Assembly: GCF_017798165.1 (NCBI RefSeq)
Contig: NZ_CP059068.1
Coordinates: 1,364,001-1,428,000 of the forward strand
Origin: Rhodoferax sp. AJA081-3
GTDB lineage: Bacteria; Pseudomonadota; Gammaproteobacteria; Burkholderiales; Burkholderiaceae_C
Length of the DNA: 64,000 bases
Direction of reading: 5' to 3'
Shown here: in pieces, positions 39,247-49,322 of the stretch
Numbering within the stretch: position 1 is the first letter of the stretch
How the letters are laid out: each line of letters starts with the position of its first letter
Notes under the pieces: generated by a model
What the model was told of the DNA's origin: nothing
The model's input: the letters and a program-made list of their open reading frames with translations, nothing else
The model's database searches: none
Program-made: the position numbers and the translations under genes

Positions 39247-40080
39247 GTGGCCCCGTACAAGCTGGCAGGGGTCATGGGTTGGCCGGTGGCGCATTCGCGC
39301 TCACCGGTCATCCACAACCACTGGATTGCGGAGCACGGCCTTAGCGGCGCTTACGTGTTGCTGCCGGTCCAACCAGAACGCATAGAAACCGCGCTGCGCG
39401 CCCTGCCGGTGTTGGGTTTTGCCGGTTGCAACCTGACGATTCCGCACAAGGTCGCCGCGCTTGCCGTGGTGGACCGGGTTGAGTCGCTGGCACAGCGCAT
39501 CGGGGCTGTCAACACCATCGTGGTTGAGGCAGACGGTTCACTGACCGGGCGCAACACCGACGGATTTGGTTATATCCAGAGCCTGTTGGACGCCCAGCCC
39601 GGCTGGAAGGCCGACGCGGGGCCTGCAGTTGTTTTGGGCGCTGGGGGTGCGGCGCGCGCCGTAATCGTCGGCCTGATGGACAGCGGCGCCACCGAGATTC
39701 GCCTGACCAACCGTAGCTGGGCCAAGGCCCACGACATGGCACAGGAGTTTGGCGGGCCGGTGCGCGCCATTCCCTGGGAAGACCGGCACGATGCGCTGGC
39801 CGGTGCTGCCCTGCTGGTCAACACCACCAACCAGGGCATGCATGGTGAAGCAGCGCTGGACCTGCGCCTGGACCAGCTCCCCGTTCAGGCGCTGGTATCG
39901 GACATCATTTATGTGCCACTGGAAACACCCCTATTGGAGGCAGCAAGGCTGCGGGGGCACGTAACAGTGAATGGGCTGGGCATGCTGCTCAACCAGGCCA
40001 GACCGGCATTTGCGGCGTGGTTTGGCGTGCAGCCCGGCGTCACGCCTGCGCTGCTTGCCAAAGTGCTGGCGACGTTTTAG
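39247..40080 (+). CDS. aroE: Shikimate dehydrogenase
   Basis: This 277-residue NADPH-dependent enzyme of the shikimate pathway reduces 3-dehydroshikimate. Visible motifs are VMGWPVAHSRSPVIHNHW (substrate Ser and Thr sites), the catalytic Lys in NLTIPHKVAAL, NTDGFGY, and the NADP-binding glycine loop VVLGAGGAARAVIVGL (about residues 122-137). The likely start is GTG 39247, 4 bases after the rpoD stop, giving MAPYKLAGVMGW. The closeness suggests read-through from rpoD. Its TAG overlaps the stop of the convergent ComFB-like gene. Confidence 0.93.
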   Translation: MAPYKLAGVMGWPVAHSRSPVIHNHWIAEHGLSGAYVLLPVQPERIETALRALPVLGFAGCNLTIPHKVAALAVVDRVESLAQRIGAVNTIVVEADGSLTGRNTDGFGYIQSLLDAQPGWKADAGPAVVLGAGGAARAVIVGLMDSGATEIRLTNRSWAKAHDMAQEFGGPVRAIPWEDRHDALAGAALLVNTTNQGMHGEAALDLRLDQLPVQALVSDIIYVPLETPLLEAARLRGHVTVNGLGMLLNQARPAFAAWFGVQPGVTPALLAKVLATF

Positions 40081-40358
40081 GCCGCGGCTTTGGTAGAGCG
40101 TTCGAGCACAAAACCAAACGCGAACTGCAGCACTTCTTCCAGCGACAGTTCAATGGCGTGGCGCTCCTGCTCGGTCAGGTAAAACATCAGATCCACGTCG
40201 TGGCGTACGTAGCGCGCCGGCAGGCGGTTCAGGGCCACGCAGGCGACGTCACCCAGCATATCGGGTGAAAAGTCCTGGTATTGCTCTGAGCGGCGAGCCA
40301 CTTCTTCAAAAACAAGACGCTCGTAGTAGTTGTGTACCTGCTCAAAATTAAACACCAT
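40077..40358 (-). CDS. ComFB-family protein
   Basis: This 93-residue protein resembles the late-competence ComFB family: FNFEQVHNYYERLVFEEV, DVACVALNRLPARYVRHDVDLMFYL, then a helical tail. From memory, members have been reported to bind cyclic dinucleotides, which would fit the many cyclic-di-GMP proteins in this window. ATG 40358 with TTGGAG upstream is preferred over the ATG at 40382. Its TAA (40077-40079) overlaps the aroE TAG from the other strand. Confidence 0.8.
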   Translation of the reverse strand: MVFNFEQVHNYYERLVFEEVARRSEQYQDFSPDMLGDVACVALNRLPARYVRHDVDLMFYLTEQERHAIELSLEEVLQFAFGFVLERSTKAAA

Positions 40359-40455
40359 GGGAATCTCCAAAAGGCGGCCCAAAAACTTGCTTTGGGCACA
40401 ACCTTAGCACCTCTGCCATCCTCTGACAAGCGACCGGAGGCCGTGCCACCAGCTA

Positions 40456-40494
40456 TGAAACTTGTAGCATGCCGAAAACTGCGATATAGTTTCA
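40456..40494 (+). promoter_or_regulatory. Sigma-70 promoter overlapped by an inverted repeat, upstream of the HxlR-like gene
   Basis: TTGTAG (40462-40467) and TATAGT (40485-40490) are separated by exactly 17 bases. An inverted repeat, TGAAACT (40456-40462) and AGTTTCA (40488-40494), overlaps both elements, as an operator for self-repression would. Confidence 0.55.
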
Positions 40495-40586
40495 CCTGAT
40501 TAAATAGGCCGGGCAAAATTGCAGTGTCGGCCGTCGTGGCCAAGCAGTTGGTCGGCCGAGAACCCGCGTCAAGGAGAGGTAAGTTA

Positions 40587-40898
40587 ATGAGTGCTAAAGA
40601 ATCGGTCGCCATCGGCCAGTTGCTGAGTCTGCTGGAGTCTCGCTACGCCATGCGCGTGTTGTGGGCCCTGCGCGACGGCCACGCACAAACATTCCGTTTG
40701 TTACAGGACAGCGTGGGTGGCATCACCCCCAATACGCTGAACACCCGTATCAAGGAACTGCGTGAAGCCGGGTTGATGACCCATGGCAGCGACGGTTATT
40801 CCGTGACCAATCTGGGCGCCGATTTGCTCAAACGTTTGGGTGACCTGCAGGCATTTGCCGGCAAATGGTCCACCAGCCAGGCCAAAAAGGCAACTTAA
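40587..40898 (+). CDS. HxlR/winged-helix transcriptional regulator
   Basis: This 103-residue DNA-binding protein has the HxlR-like winged helix. It contains LLSLLESRYAMRVLWALRDG, a recognition helix around GGITPNTLNTRIKELREAGLM and a wing HGSDGYSVTNLGADLL. It has no HxlR-specific N-terminal Cys, so the closer relation may be to generic MarR/PadR-like small regulators. ATG 40587 follows AAGGAGAGG. The promoter carries an inverted repeat over -35 and -10. A strong terminator follows the stop. Confidence 0.75.
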   Translation: MSAKESVAIGQLLSLLESRYAMRVLWALRDGHAQTFRLLQDSVGGITPNTLNTRIKELREAGLMTHGSDGYSVTNLGADLLKRLGDLQAFAGKWSTSQAKKAT

Positions 40899-40925
40899 GC
40901 CCCAGTTTCGCAACTCGGCATCCCC

Positions 40926-40954
40926 AAAGACAGGTTTTAACCTGTCTTTTTTTT
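40926..40954 (+). terminator. Rho-independent terminator after the HxlR-like gene
   Basis: AAAGACAGG (40926-40934) pairs with CCTGTCTTT around loop TTTTAA, and eight T occupy 40947-40954. Confidence 0.9.
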
Positions 40955-41064
40955 GCCTGCGGCATAATCCAAGGCTTTGCCGAACGGGATGAAGTGCCAT
41001 GCCTGTCTGCCAGGCAGCCTCCGTTCGCGCGACGATCCGTCCAATTTTCACCAAAGGATTTCCC

Positions 41065-41418
41065 ATGACCACCACCGCTACCGGCCTGCAATACGAAGAC
41101 ACCAAAGAAGGCACCGGCGCTACGGCTACCAAGGGCCAGAGCGTGACAGTGCACTACACCGGATGGCTGTACAACAATGGCACCCAAGGCGCCAAGTTTG
41201 ACTCCAGCAAGGACCGCAATGACCCGTTTGTTTTCCAGTTGGGCGCTGGTATGGTGATCCGCGGATGGGACGAAGGCGTCGCAGGCATGAAAGTGGGCGG
41301 CGCACGCACACTGATCATCCCGGCAGACCTGGGATATGGCGCACGTGGCGCTGGCGGCGTTATTCCTCCCAACGCAACCCTGAAATTTGACGTGGAACTG
41401 CTGGGCACCTCGACCTGA
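41065..41418 (+). CDS. FKBP-type peptidyl-prolyl isomerase
   Basis: This 117-residue single-domain FKBP catalyses cis-trans isomerisation of prolyl bonds. Signature residues are present: [11 protein letters not shown], the [31 protein letters not shown] segment that lines the active site, and [24 protein letters not shown]. It has no signal peptide, so it is cytoplasmic. ATG 41065 is preceded by AAAGGA, with a longer non-conserved frame upstream. It lies next to the heat-shock chaperone operon but is separated from it by the sigma-32 promoter. Confidence 0.93.
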   Translation: MTTTATGLQYEDTKEGTGATATKGQSVTVHYTGWLYNNGTQGAKFDSSKDRNDPFVFQLGAGMVIRGWDEGVAGMKVGGARTLIIPADLGYGARGAGGVIPPNATLKFDVELLGTST

Positions 41419-41467
41419 TTGGCGCCCGGACTGCCGGGTACCACGCCAAAAAAGGGCCCTATGGCCC

Positions 41468-41495
41468 CTTGAATTGCGCTGCTGAAGCCCCATAA
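41468..41495 (+). promoter_or_regulatory. Sigma-32 heat-shock promoter of grpE-dnaK-dnaJ
   Basis: CTTGAAT (41468-41474), a 13-base spacer, and CCCCATAA (41488-41495) match the sigma-32 consensus CTTGAAA-N13-17-CCCCATNT closely. It lies 46 bases before grpE. Confidence 0.88.
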
Positions 41496-41540
41496 CTAGG
41501 CTCAGCAAAACAACCCATAGTCAAACCTACACCTACTTGC

Positions 41541-42104
41541 ATGTCTGACCAGCCATCTACCCCCCAACAAGAGCCTTCTGACGCCAGTTTTCAAAGCACC
41601 GAAGGCATGTTTGCGTCGCAAAACACTGCAGAGCCGGACATTCTGGCCCAGGTGCAAGCCGAGTTGGCAACTTTGCAAGCCAAGACCGGTGACCTGGCAG
41701 ACCAGTATCTGCGTGCCAAGGCCGATGCCGAAAACGCGCGCCGCCGTGCCGAAGAAGAAATTTCCAAGGCGCGCAAATTCGCGGTGGAAAGTTTTGCTGA
41801 GAGCCTGCTACCGGTCGCCGATAGCCTGGAAGCGGGCCTGACCATCAAGGACGGCACTGTGGACCAGATTCGCGAAGGTGCCCAAGCCACACTGCGCCAG
41901 CTGACGGCAGCACTGGAGCGCAACAAGGTTATGGCCATTGCCCCAACCCCCGGCACCAAATTTGATCCGCACCAGCACCAGGCCATCAGTGTGGTGCCGT
42001 CCGAGCAGGAAGCCAACACGGTTGTCGGCCTGTTGCAAAAAGGCTATCTGATTGCGGACCGCGTGTTGCGCCCCGCCCTGGTGACCGTTTCGGCCCCCAA
42101 ATAA
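41541..42104 (+). CDS. grpE: GrpE nucleotide exchange factor
   Basis: This 187-residue co-chaperone releases ADP from DnaK. A charged N-terminal region is followed by a long helix ([26 protein letters not shown], about 55-80) for dimerisation. The C-terminal beta domain has the family ending [23 protein letters not shown]. It is the first gene after the sigma-32 promoter. The 128-base gap to dnaK contains a CTTGAA...TTCAAG inverted repeat (42126-42152). Confidence 0.93.
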   Translation: MSDQPSTPQQEPSDASFQSTEGMFASQNTAEPDILAQVQAELATLQAKTGDLADQYLRAKADAENARRRAEEEISKARKFAVESFAESLLPVADSLEAGLTIKDGTVDQIREGAQATLRQLTAALERNKVMAIAPTPGTKFDPHQHQAISVVPSEQEANTVVGLLQKGYLIADRVLRPALVTVSAPK

Positions 42105-42232
42105 GCCAGATCCACGCAATTACCACTTGAAATCCGTACATCTGGCTTCAAGTCATCCTCATCTGTAAATTCATCGAATAACCTTGCGGGACGGGCCACT
42201 GGTTCTGTCCCCAAAACGACTAGGAGTAAATC

Positions 42233-44200
42233 ATGGGAAGAATCATCGGCATTGACTTGGGTACCACCAACAGCTGCGTCGCCATCATGGAAGGCAACAC
42301 CGCCAAAGTGATTGAAAACGCAGAAGGTGCACGCACAACGCCATCCATCATTGCGTACCAGGAAGACGGCGAAGTGCTGGTGGGTGCATCTGCCAAGCGC
42401 CAGTCGGTGACCAACCCCAAGAACACGCTGTACGCCGTCAAACGCCTGATCGGCCGCAAATTCTCCGAAAAGGAAGTGCAAAAGGACATCGACCTGATGC
42501 CCTACAAGATTGCAGCTGCCGACAACGGCGACGCCTGGGTCGAAGTGCGCGGCAACCGCATGGCGCCCCAGCAAGTCAGTGCTGACATCTTGCGCAAGAT
42601 GAAGAAGACCGCCGAAGACTACCTCGGCGAAGAAGTGACCGACGCCGTGATCACGGTGCCCGCCTACTTCAACGACGCACAACGCCAAGCCACCAAAGAC
42701 GCCGGCCGTATCGCTGGCCTGGACGTCAAGCGCATCATCAACGAACCCACAGCAGCTGCGCTGGCATTCGGCCTGGACAAGAACGAAAAGGGCGACCGCA
42801 AGATCGCCGTATATGACTTGGGTGGCGGCACGTTTGACGTGTCCATCATCGAAATCGCCGATGTCGATGGCGAGAAGCAGTTCGAAGTGTTGTCCACCAA
42901 TGGCGACACCTTCCTGGGCGGCGAAGACTTTGACCAGCGCATCATCGACTTCATCATTGCCGAGTTCAAGAAAGAACAGGGCGTGGACCTGGGCAAGGAC
43001 GTGCTGGCCCTGCAACGCCTGAAGGAAGCAGCCGAAAAGGCCAAGATCGAACTGTCCAGCAGCGCGCAGACCGACATCAACCTGCCCTATGTGACGGCCG
43101 ATGCCTCCGGCCCCAAGCACCTGAACATCAAGCTGACCCGCGCCAAGCTGGAAAGCCTGGTCGAAGAGCTGATCGAACGCACCATTGCGCCTTGCCGCAC
43201 CGCCATCAAGGACGCTGGCGTCAAAGTCTCTGACATCCATGACGTGATCCTGGTCGGCGGTATGACCCGCATGCCCAAGGTGCAAGAGAAGGTCAAGGAA
43301 CTGTTCGGCAAGGAACCCCGCAAGGACGTGAACCCCGATGAAGCCGTGGCCGTGGGCGCCGCCATCCAGGGCCAGGTGCTGGCCGGTGACCGCAAGGACG
43401 TGCTGCTGCTGGACGTGACACCACTCTCCCTGGGTATCGAGACCATGGGCGGTGTGATGACCAAGATGATCACCAAGAACACGACCATCCCGACCAAGTT
43501 TGCACAGACTTTCTCGACCGCCGAAGACAACCAGCCCGCTGTGACCATCAAGGTGTTCCAGGGCGAGCGCGAAATCGCGGTCGGCAACAAGATGCTGGGC
43601 GAGTTCAACCTGGAAGGCATTCCACCCGCAGCCCGTGGTACACCCCAGATCGAGGTGTCGTTTGACATCGACGCCAACGGTATCTTGCACGTGGGCGCCA
43701 AGGACAAGGGCACCGGCAAGGAAAGCAAGATCACGATCAAGGCCAACTCCGGCCTGTCGGAATCCGAAATCCAGCAGATGGTCAAGGACGCCGAGTTGAA
43801 TGCTGCCGACGACAAGAAAAAAGTCGAACTGGTGCAAACCAAAAACCAGGCCGATTCCAGCATCCACAGCGTGAAGAAGAGCCTGACCGAGTACGGTGAC
43901 AAGCTCGACGCTGCCGAGAAGGAAAAAATCGAAGCCGCCATCAAGGACCTGGAAGAAGCCATCAAGGGCGACGACAAGACCTCCATTGACGAAAAGAACA
44001 CCGCACTGATGGCAGCCAGCCAGAAGCTGGGCGAGAAGATGTACGCCGACATGCAGGCCAAGCAGGCCGCAGAAGGTGGACAGCCAGAAGGCGGCGAACA
44101 GCCATCACAACAAGCCGCCGGTGGCGGTGGCGCATCGTCGGCACATGCCCACGATGACAACGTGGTGGACGCCGAAGTCAAGGAAGTCAAAAAGGGCTAA
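42233..44200 (+). CDS. dnaK: Hsp70 chaperone DnaK
   Basis: This 655-residue ATP-dependent protein-folding chaperone has the nucleotide-binding domain ([16 protein letters not shown] at the start, [27 protein letters not shown]). The substrate domain includes [20 protein letters not shown], and the helical lid is followed by a Gly/Gln/Ala-rich linker and the acidic end [14 protein letters not shown]. It starts at ATG 42233 after CTAGGAG. It works with GrpE and DnaJ encoded on either side. Confidence 0.97.
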   Translation: MGRIIGIDLGTTNSCVAIMEGNTAKVIENAEGARTTPSIIAYQEDGEVLVGASAKRQSVTNPKNTLYAVKRLIGRKFSEKEVQKDIDLMPYKIAAADNGDAWVEVRGNRMAPQQVSADILRKMKKTAEDYLGEEVTDAVITVPAYFNDAQRQATKDAGRIAGLDVKRIINEPTAAALAFGLDKNEKGDRKIAVYDLGGGTFDVSIIEIADVDGEKQFEVLSTNGDTFLGGEDFDQRIIDFIIAEFKKEQGVDLGKDVLALQRLKEAAEKAKIELSSSAQTDINLPYVTADASGPKHLNIKLTRAKLESLVEELIERTIAPCRTAIKDAGVKVSDIHDVILVGGMTRMPKVQEKVKELFGKEPRKDVNPDEAVAVGAAIQGQVLAGDRKDVLLLDVTPLSLGIETMGGVMTKMITKNTTIPTKFAQTFSTAEDNQPAVTIKVFQGEREIAVGNKMLGEFNLEGIPPAARGTPQIEVSFDIDANGILHVGAKDKGTGKESKITIKANSGLSESEIQQMVKDAELNAADDKKKVELVQTKNQADSSIHSVKKSLTEYGDKLDAAEKEKIEAAIKDLEEAIKGDDKTSIDEKNTALMAASQKLGEKMYADMQAKQAAEGGQPEGGEQPSQQAAGGGGASSAHAHDDNVVDAEVKEVKKG

Positions 44201-44230
44201 ACCACACGCGTAAAGCGTGCTGATTTGGCG

Positions 44231-44275
44231 CGCCGCGCCCGAAAGATTCGTCAGGAATCATCGGCGCGGCGTTTT
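44231..44275 (+). terminator. Terminator-like hairpin between dnaK and dnaJ
   Basis: CGCCGCGCC (44231-44239) pairs with GGCGCGGCG (44263-44271) across a 23-base loop, followed by TTTT. It could be a partial terminator that lowers dnaJ relative to dnaK. Confidence 0.6.
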
Positions 44276-44325
44276 GCATCAAGTTTGCGCAACGATTCAA
44301 AGACCAACAACACTGTCTGGCAACC

Positions 44326-45465
44326 ATGGCTACTAAAAGAGACTTTTACGAAATCCTGGGTGTTCCCAAAAACGCCTCTGAAGAAGACATCAAGAAGTCT
44401 TATCGCAAGCTTGCGATGAAACACCACCCGGACCGCAACCAGGGCGACTCCGGCAAGGTGGCGGAAGAGAAATTCAAGGAAGCCAAAGAAGCCTACGAAA
44501 TGCTGTCGGACCCGCAGAAACGCGCGGCCTACGACCAGCATGGCCACGCCGGTGTGGACCCCAATATGCGCGGCCCGGGCGGTGAGGGTTACGGCGGTTT
44601 TGCCGAAGCCTTTGGTGATATTTTTGGCGATATGTTTGGCCAACAGCGTGGAGGCCGCCCCGGCGCGGGTGGACGCCAGGTCTACCGCGGTAGCGACCTC
44701 AGCTACGCCATGGAAGTCACGCTGGAAGAAGCGGCCCGCGGCAAGGATGCCCAGATCCGCATTCCCAGCTGGGATTCTTGCGAAGTGTGCAAGGGCAGCG
44801 GCGCCAAACCCGGCACCCAGGTCAAGACCTGCGGCACCTGCACCGGCACCGGTTCGGTGCAGATGCGCCAGGGCTTTTTCAGCGTGCAGCAAACCTGTCC
44901 TACCTGCCGTGGCACGGGCAAGGTTATCCCTGAACCTTGCATGGCCTGCCAGGGGCAGGGCAAAGTTAAAAAGCAAAAGACGCTGGAAGTCAAAATCCCT
45001 GCAGGTATCGACGGCGGCATGCGCATCCGCAGCACCGGTAATGGCGAACCCGGAACCAATGGCGGGCCGCCCGGCGACCTGTACATCGAGATCCGTCTCA
45101 AGAAACACGACATCTTTGAGCGCGACGGTGATGACCTGCATTGCTCGGTGCCCATCAGCATGGCAACAGCCGCGCTGGGCGGTGAAATAGATGTGCCCAC
45201 GCTGGCCGGAAAGGCCGCCATTGATATTCCCGAAGGTACCCAGACCGGCAAGCAGTTCCGCCTGCGCGGCAAGGGCATCAAGGGTGTGCGCGCAAGTTAC
45301 CCCGGTGATTTGTACTGCCACATCGCGGTCGAAACTCCGGTCAAACTCAGCGAACACCAGCGCCGTTTGCTGCGCGAACTGGATGAGTCCCTGAAGAAGG
45401 GCGGTAACAAACACTCACCATCCGGTGACAGCTGGACCGACCGCTTGAAGAGTTTCTTCAGTTGA
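44326..45465 (+). CDS. dnaJ: Co-chaperone DnaJ
   Basis: This 379-residue Hsp40 has an N-terminal J domain with the HPD motif (KHHPDRNQ, about 31-38) that stimulates DnaK. A Gly/Phe-rich linker and a zinc-binding region follow, the latter with four CXXCXGXG-type motifs ([32 protein letters not shown]). Two C-terminal beta domains bind substrate. It is the last gene of the grpE-dnaK-dnaJ set, and a terminator follows. Confidence 0.96.
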   Translation: MATKRDFYEILGVPKNASEEDIKKSYRKLAMKHHPDRNQGDSGKVAEEKFKEAKEAYEMLSDPQKRAAYDQHGHAGVDPNMRGPGGEGYGGFAEAFGDIFGDMFGQQRGGRPGAGGRQVYRGSDLSYAMEVTLEEAARGKDAQIRIPSWDSCEVCKGSGAKPGTQVKTCGTCTGTGSVQMRQGFFSVQQTCPTCRGTGKVIPEPCMACQGQGKVKKQKTLEVKIPAGIDGGMRIRSTGNGEPGTNGGPPGDLYIEIRLKKHDIFERDGDDLHCSVPISMATAALGGEIDVPTLAGKAAIDIPEGTQTGKQFRLRGKGIKGVRASYPGDLYCHIAVETPVKLSEHQRRLLRELDESLKKGGNKHSPSGDSWTDRLKSFFS

Positions 45466-45503
45466 TGCACATCAAGCTTTGCGCTTAGGCACTGGCCAAA
45501 ACC

Positions 45504-45540
45504 ATGCCGCCCAGTCTATAAATGACTCGGCGGCATTTTT
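45504..45540 (+). terminator. Rho-independent terminator after dnaJ
   Basis: ATGCCGCC (45504-45511) pairs with GGCGGCAT (45529-45536), and T occupies 45536-45540. The stem is 8 bp and the loop 17 bases. Confidence 0.7.
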
Positions 45541-45581
45541 ATTGCCGAAACAGCAGTCTGCGCAAACTTGGGGGTCTGGGA

Positions 45582-46946
45582 ATGGGTGTCAACATCACGT
45601 TTTTGGGTGGAGCCAACACGGTCACCGGTTCTAAGTACTTGGTGCAACACGGTGGGCACAGTCTGCTGATCGATTGTGGTCTCTTCCAGGGCTACAAACA
45701 GCTGCGCCTGCGCAACCGCACGCCACTGCCCATTGCGCCCGATGGCATTGATGCGGTGGTGTTGACCCATGCCCACCTGGACCACAGCGGCTACCTGCCG
45801 CTCTTGGTGAAGGAAGGTTTTGGAGGCAAGGTCTACGCCACGAAAGGCACGCAGGCTTTGTGCAAAATTTTGCTGCCCGACAGCGGCCACATCCAGGAAG
45901 AAGACGCCGCCTTTGCCAACCGCCACGGATTTTCCAAACACAGCCCTGCCCTGCCGCTGTACACACGCCAGGACGCCTTGGACTGCCTGCCCCTGATCAA
46001 GGCGGTAGACATGGGGAAAACCTTCCAGCCCATACCTGGCTGGCGCATCACGTTCAGCCCCGCAGGACATATTCTGGGCGCAGCCAGTGTGTTGCTGGAG
46101 GTCGCTGGCAAACGCATTCTGTTCTCCGGCGACCTGGGTCGACCCGATGACTCCATCATGTACCCGCCTGCCGCTGCGCCAGCAGCCGACACGGTGTTGA
46201 TCGAATCCACCTACGGCGACCGCAGCCACCCCGTGGAAAACCTGACGGCCGAACTGGGTGAAGCCCTTCACACGCTCGCGTCGCGTGGTGGTGTGGCGGT
46301 TATTCCGGTGTTTGCGGTGGGGCGTGCGCAGGCGGTGCTGCATGCTATCGCACAGCTCAAAATCAGAGGAAAAGTGCCCAAGGCCCTGCCGGTGTTTCTG
46401 GACAGCCCCATGGCAGTGCACACCACCCACCTGTTCGAAAACCACATTGGTGAACACCGACTCAGCCCCCACGATGCCCACGCCCTTACCCGCGGTGCAA
46501 CCATGGTCAACAGCACGGACGAGTCCCGGGCGCTGGCGTCACGCCACGGCCCCATGGTCATACTGTCGGCCAGCGGCATGGCAACGGGTGGCCGTGTGCT
46601 GCACCACCTGGAACACCATTTGGGCAACCACCGCAACATGGTCATTCTCACCGGCTACCAGGCACCCGGCACGCGGGGCGCAACGCTGGCCAGCGGGGCC
46701 AAAAGTGTACGCATACACGGCCGAGATATCGATGTGCATGCGGAAGTTGTGCAACTGCAGTCGGCCTCGGCCCATGCCGACGCCGGTCAACTACTGCAGT
46801 GGTTGCGCAGCATGCCCAACCGACCGGACCAGGTTTATGTGGTGCATGGGGACCTGTCCGCGTCCGATGCTTTGCGCGCGCGCATTGAACACGAACTGGG
46901 GTGGCGGGCCCTGGTGCCCGAACACGGCGCGTGCTGGCCGTGTTGA
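45582..46946 (+). CDS. Beta-CASP metallo-beta-lactamase RNase-like protein
   Basis: This 454-residue protein has the metallo-beta-lactamase core plus a beta-CASP insert, as in the CPSF73/YSH1 group of exonucleases. The metal ligands are in THAHLDHSG, FSPAGHILGA and FSGDLG. Other family motifs are ESTYGDR, VIPVFAVGRAQ, LDSPMA, ILSASGMATGGRVLHHL and the C-terminal HADAGQLLQW. Such enzymes process RNA 3' or 5' ends in the cytoplasm. I start at ATG 45582 (MGVNITFLGG), where the conserved fold begins. Confidence 0.9.
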   Translation: MGVNITFLGGANTVTGSKYLVQHGGHSLLIDCGLFQGYKQLRLRNRTPLPIAPDGIDAVVLTHAHLDHSGYLPLLVKEGFGGKVYATKGTQALCKILLPDSGHIQEEDAAFANRHGFSKHSPALPLYTRQDALDCLPLIKAVDMGKTFQPIPGWRITFSPAGHILGAASVLLEVAGKRILFSGDLGRPDDSIMYPPAAAPAADTVLIESTYGDRSHPVENLTAELGEALHTLASRGGVAVIPVFAVGRAQAVLHAIAQLKIRGKVPKALPVFLDSPMAVHTTHLFENHIGEHRLSPHDAHALTRGATMVNSTDESRALASRHGPMVILSASGMATGGRVLHHLEHHLGNHRNMVILTGYQAPGTRGATLASGAKSVRIHGRDIDVHAEVVQLQSASAHADAGQLLQWLRSMPNRPDQVYVVHGDLSASDALRARIEHELGWRALVPEHGACWPC

Positions 46947-46952
46947 GTTATC

Positions 46953-48116
46953 TCACCAGTTGTCGGAGCGAACCTGGGCTTCCCACTGCGCCGCACGGGC
47001 AGCAGAGACCCCAATAACGCCGTAACGCTGCTCACCCGTCTCGTCCCAACGCATGGAGCCCGTCACTGGCGCATAACCGTCGATTTTGCGCAAGGCCTGG
47101 ACGATGTCCGCGGGCTTGGCCGATTCGGTACGGCGGATCGCCGCTGCCAGAACGTGCATTGCGTCATAGGTGTAGTGGCCCGCATAGGCGGGCGCAACCT
47201 TGTAGGCCGCGAGATACTTTTCCAGGAAGGCCTTGCCGGTGGGGAACTCGCGCGCCTCCAGAATCGGTGAGGTTGCGTAGAGGCCGTTGACAATACCGGC
47301 GCCCTTGAGCATGTCAGTCGTCTTGATGGTGTCACCACCCAGCATATTGACATTGGTGTAGCTGATCTTCTTCAGTGCTTCCAGCAGAGCCAGATTTTGA
47401 AAGTCGCTCAGCGTGGTGACGATCACCTCCACACCGGCAGCTTTGATCTTGCCTGCAAGCTCATCAAATTCCCGTGTCTTGTCGTCAAAGGATTGCTTCA
47501 GCGTGATGTCTTTCTTGGCAGCAACCAGTTCCTTGATGGCACCCGCCGCCAGGTCTTTGCCATACGGCGTGCTGTCGTCCACTACCGCGTATTTGGTAGC
47601 CTGGAACTTTGACCCCGAGAAGCTACCTATCGCTTTGGCCTGCAGGGTGTCGTTGGCCACCAAACGGAAGGTTGTTGGCAAGCCCAACTGGGTGAACTTG
47701 GGGTTGGTCGAAATCGCCATTTGGGCGATATTCTTCTCGGCATAAATCGGTGCGGCGGCAATGCTCACGCCCGAATTGAGGTGTCCAATAACGGCCACTA
47801 CCCCGGAATCCACCAATTGGCGGGCCACCTCTTTGCCGGTATCCGCACTGGCACGGTCGTCCATGGCGACCACTTCCAGCGTCACCAGCTTGCCTTTGAC
47901 GCGGAACCCTTCTTTGTTGAGCTCTGCCACCGCCAGATTCACGCCGTTGAGCAAATCCTGGCCCAGGGCCGCCAAATTGCCGCTCAATGGCTGGGCAACA
48001 CCGATCTTGATGGTCGATGGGGGGCTATCGCAGCCCTGCAGCATAAGGCTGGAGCCAACAACAGCCAGCGCAATGGCGCGCAGCGCGTGGCGACGGGGAG
48101 AGTGTGGTGTTCGCAT
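46953..48116 (-). CDS. LivK-type periplasmic amino-acid-binding lipoprotein
   Basis: This 387-residue type-I periplasmic binding protein has a lipoprotein-like signal (lipobox LMLQGC, Cys near residue 29). Its fold is of the branched-chain-amino-acid-binding kind: IKIGVAQPLSGNLAALGQDLLNGVNLAVAELNKEG, then VVAVIGHLNSGVSIAAAPIYAE. It normally feeds the LivHMGF ABC transporter, but no liv permease or ATPase gene is nearby. It is therefore an orphan binding protein that may serve a distant transporter or a sensor. It is convergent with the beta-CASP gene. Confidence 0.85.
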   Translation of the reverse strand: MRTPHSPRRHALRAIALAVVGSSLMLQGCDSPPSTIKIGVAQPLSGNLAALGQDLLNGVNLAVAELNKEGFRVKGKLVTLEVVAMDDRASADTGKEVARQLVDSGVVAVIGHLNSGVSIAAAPIYAEKNIAQMAISTNPKFTQLGLPTTFRLVANDTLQAKAIGSFSGSKFQATKYAVVDDSTPYGKDLAAGAIKELVAAKKDITLKQSFDDKTREFDELAGKIKAAGVEVIVTTLSDFQNLALLEALKKISYTNVNMLGGDTIKTTDMLKGAGIVNGLYATSPILEAREFPTGKAFLEKYLAAYKVAPAYAGHYTYDAMHVLAAAIRRTESAKPADIVQALRKIDGYAPVTGSMRWDETGEQRYGVIGVSAARAAQWEAQVRSDNW

Positions 48117-48350
48117 GGTGTGCTCAGTAAATTAAGAAAACGGCCGTGGGAAAATGGGTTCGGTCACTGTATGCAGCTACGCATCAAATGACGCGAGGGT
48201 TTTACCTTGGTCAGCGCAAGATTGCAGAGGTATTAGTGCGCCTTATAGGCTAGCACATGGAAATACATACAAAACAAGAATGTAACCCCCTAACGATAAC
48301 TGCTTCCAACAGTGCAAAGCAAAAAAGACGCCAGCTTTTACAATACACCC

Positions 48351-49322
48351 ATGCAGAACCCAAGATTTCTCACCGCCGCCTTCTACAAATTTGTTGAATT
48401 GGCCGATTTTGAAGACCGCAAAGAGCCTCTGCTGGCATTTTGCGAACAGCACCATGTCAAAGGCACCATTCTCCTGGCCCGCGAAGGCATCAACAGTACC
48501 ATAGCCGGCGCACCGGACGATGTGCGTGCCGTTCTGGCGTATCTGCGCAGTGATCCGCTGCTGGCCGACCTGCAACACAAGGAGTCGTATGCCGAGACAG
48601 CACCCTTCTACCGCATGAAGGTGCGCCTGAAACGCGAGATCGTCACCATGGGCGTGCCCGGCACGGACCCCCGGCACATCGTGGGCACCTATGTCAAACC
48701 CGAAGACTGGAACGCACTGATTGCCGACCCCGATGTGGTGGTGGTGGACACGCGCAACGACTACGAGGTGGCCATCGGCACCTTCAAGGGCGCGATTGAC
48801 CCAAACATCCGCACCTTCTCCGAGCTACCGGCCTGGGCTGAGAACGCCGAGGCATTGCGTCCCAACGCCGATGGCAAGAAGCCCAAGGTGGCGATGTTCT
48901 GCACCGGCGGCATACGCTGCGAAAAGTCCACCGCGTACATGAAGGCCCAGGGTTATGACGAGGTTTACCACCTAGAGGGCGGCATCCTCAAATACCTGGA
49001 GACCGTCCCCCCCGAAGAAAGCATGTGGGATGGCACCTGCTTTGTGTTTGACGAACGGGTGTCGGTGGACCACGGCCTGACGCCGGGCACCCACAAGCTG
49101 TGCCGAGGCTGCCGCATGCCGCTGGAAGACGGTGCGATGGAGTCGCCCCTGTTTGAACTGGGGGTCAGCTGCCCCCGCTGCCATGCCAGCACCAGCGAGG
49201 TACAAAGAAACCGCGCCCGTGAACGGCAACGCCAGTGGGAGTTGTCCAAGGCCAGGGGCCAAGTCCATATTGGTAACACCATGCCGGTCAAGACGGGTAC
49301 CGAGTCGCACGCCGAGCCGTAA
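48351..49322 (+). CDS. trhO: Oxygen-dependent tRNA uridine hydroxylase, rhodanese-type
   Basis: This 323-residue enzyme of the former UPF0176 family adds the 5-hydroxyl to U34 of certain tRNAs. The N-terminal ferredoxin-like domain shows [22 protein letters not shown] and [16 protein letters not shown]. The rhodanese domain has [19 protein letters not shown] and the catalytic cysteines in [20 protein letters not shown]-terminal zinc-like CRGCRMP ... SCPRCH region follows. ATG 48351 gives MQNPRFL. Its stop overlaps the start of the GST gene (TAATG at 49320-49324), so the two are coupled. Confidence 0.92.
   Translation: MQNPRFLTAAFYKFVELADFEDRKEPLLAFCEQHHVKGTILLAREGINSTIAGAPDDVRAVLAYLRSDPLLADLQHKESYAETAPFYRMKVRLKREIVTMGVPGTDPRHIVGTYVKPEDWNALIADPDVVVVDTRNDYEVAIGTFKGAIDPNIRTFSELPAWAENAEALRPNADGKKPKVAMFCTGGIRCEKSTAYMKAQGYDEVYHLEGGILKYLETVPPEESMWDGTCFVFDERVSVDHGLTPGTHKLCRGCRMPLEDGAMESPLFELGVSCPRCHASTSEVQRNRARERQRQWELSKARGQVHIGNTMPVKTGTESHAEP

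Noticed and set aside
42126..42152. CTTGAA...TTCAAG before dnaK as a second sigma-32 promoter
   Set aside because: The -35-like CTTGAAA has no CCCCAT at a proper distance; only an inverted repeat remains.
42044..43867. 607-aa open frame antisense to dnaK
   Set aside because: Mirror of conserved dnaK codons, no recognisable domain.
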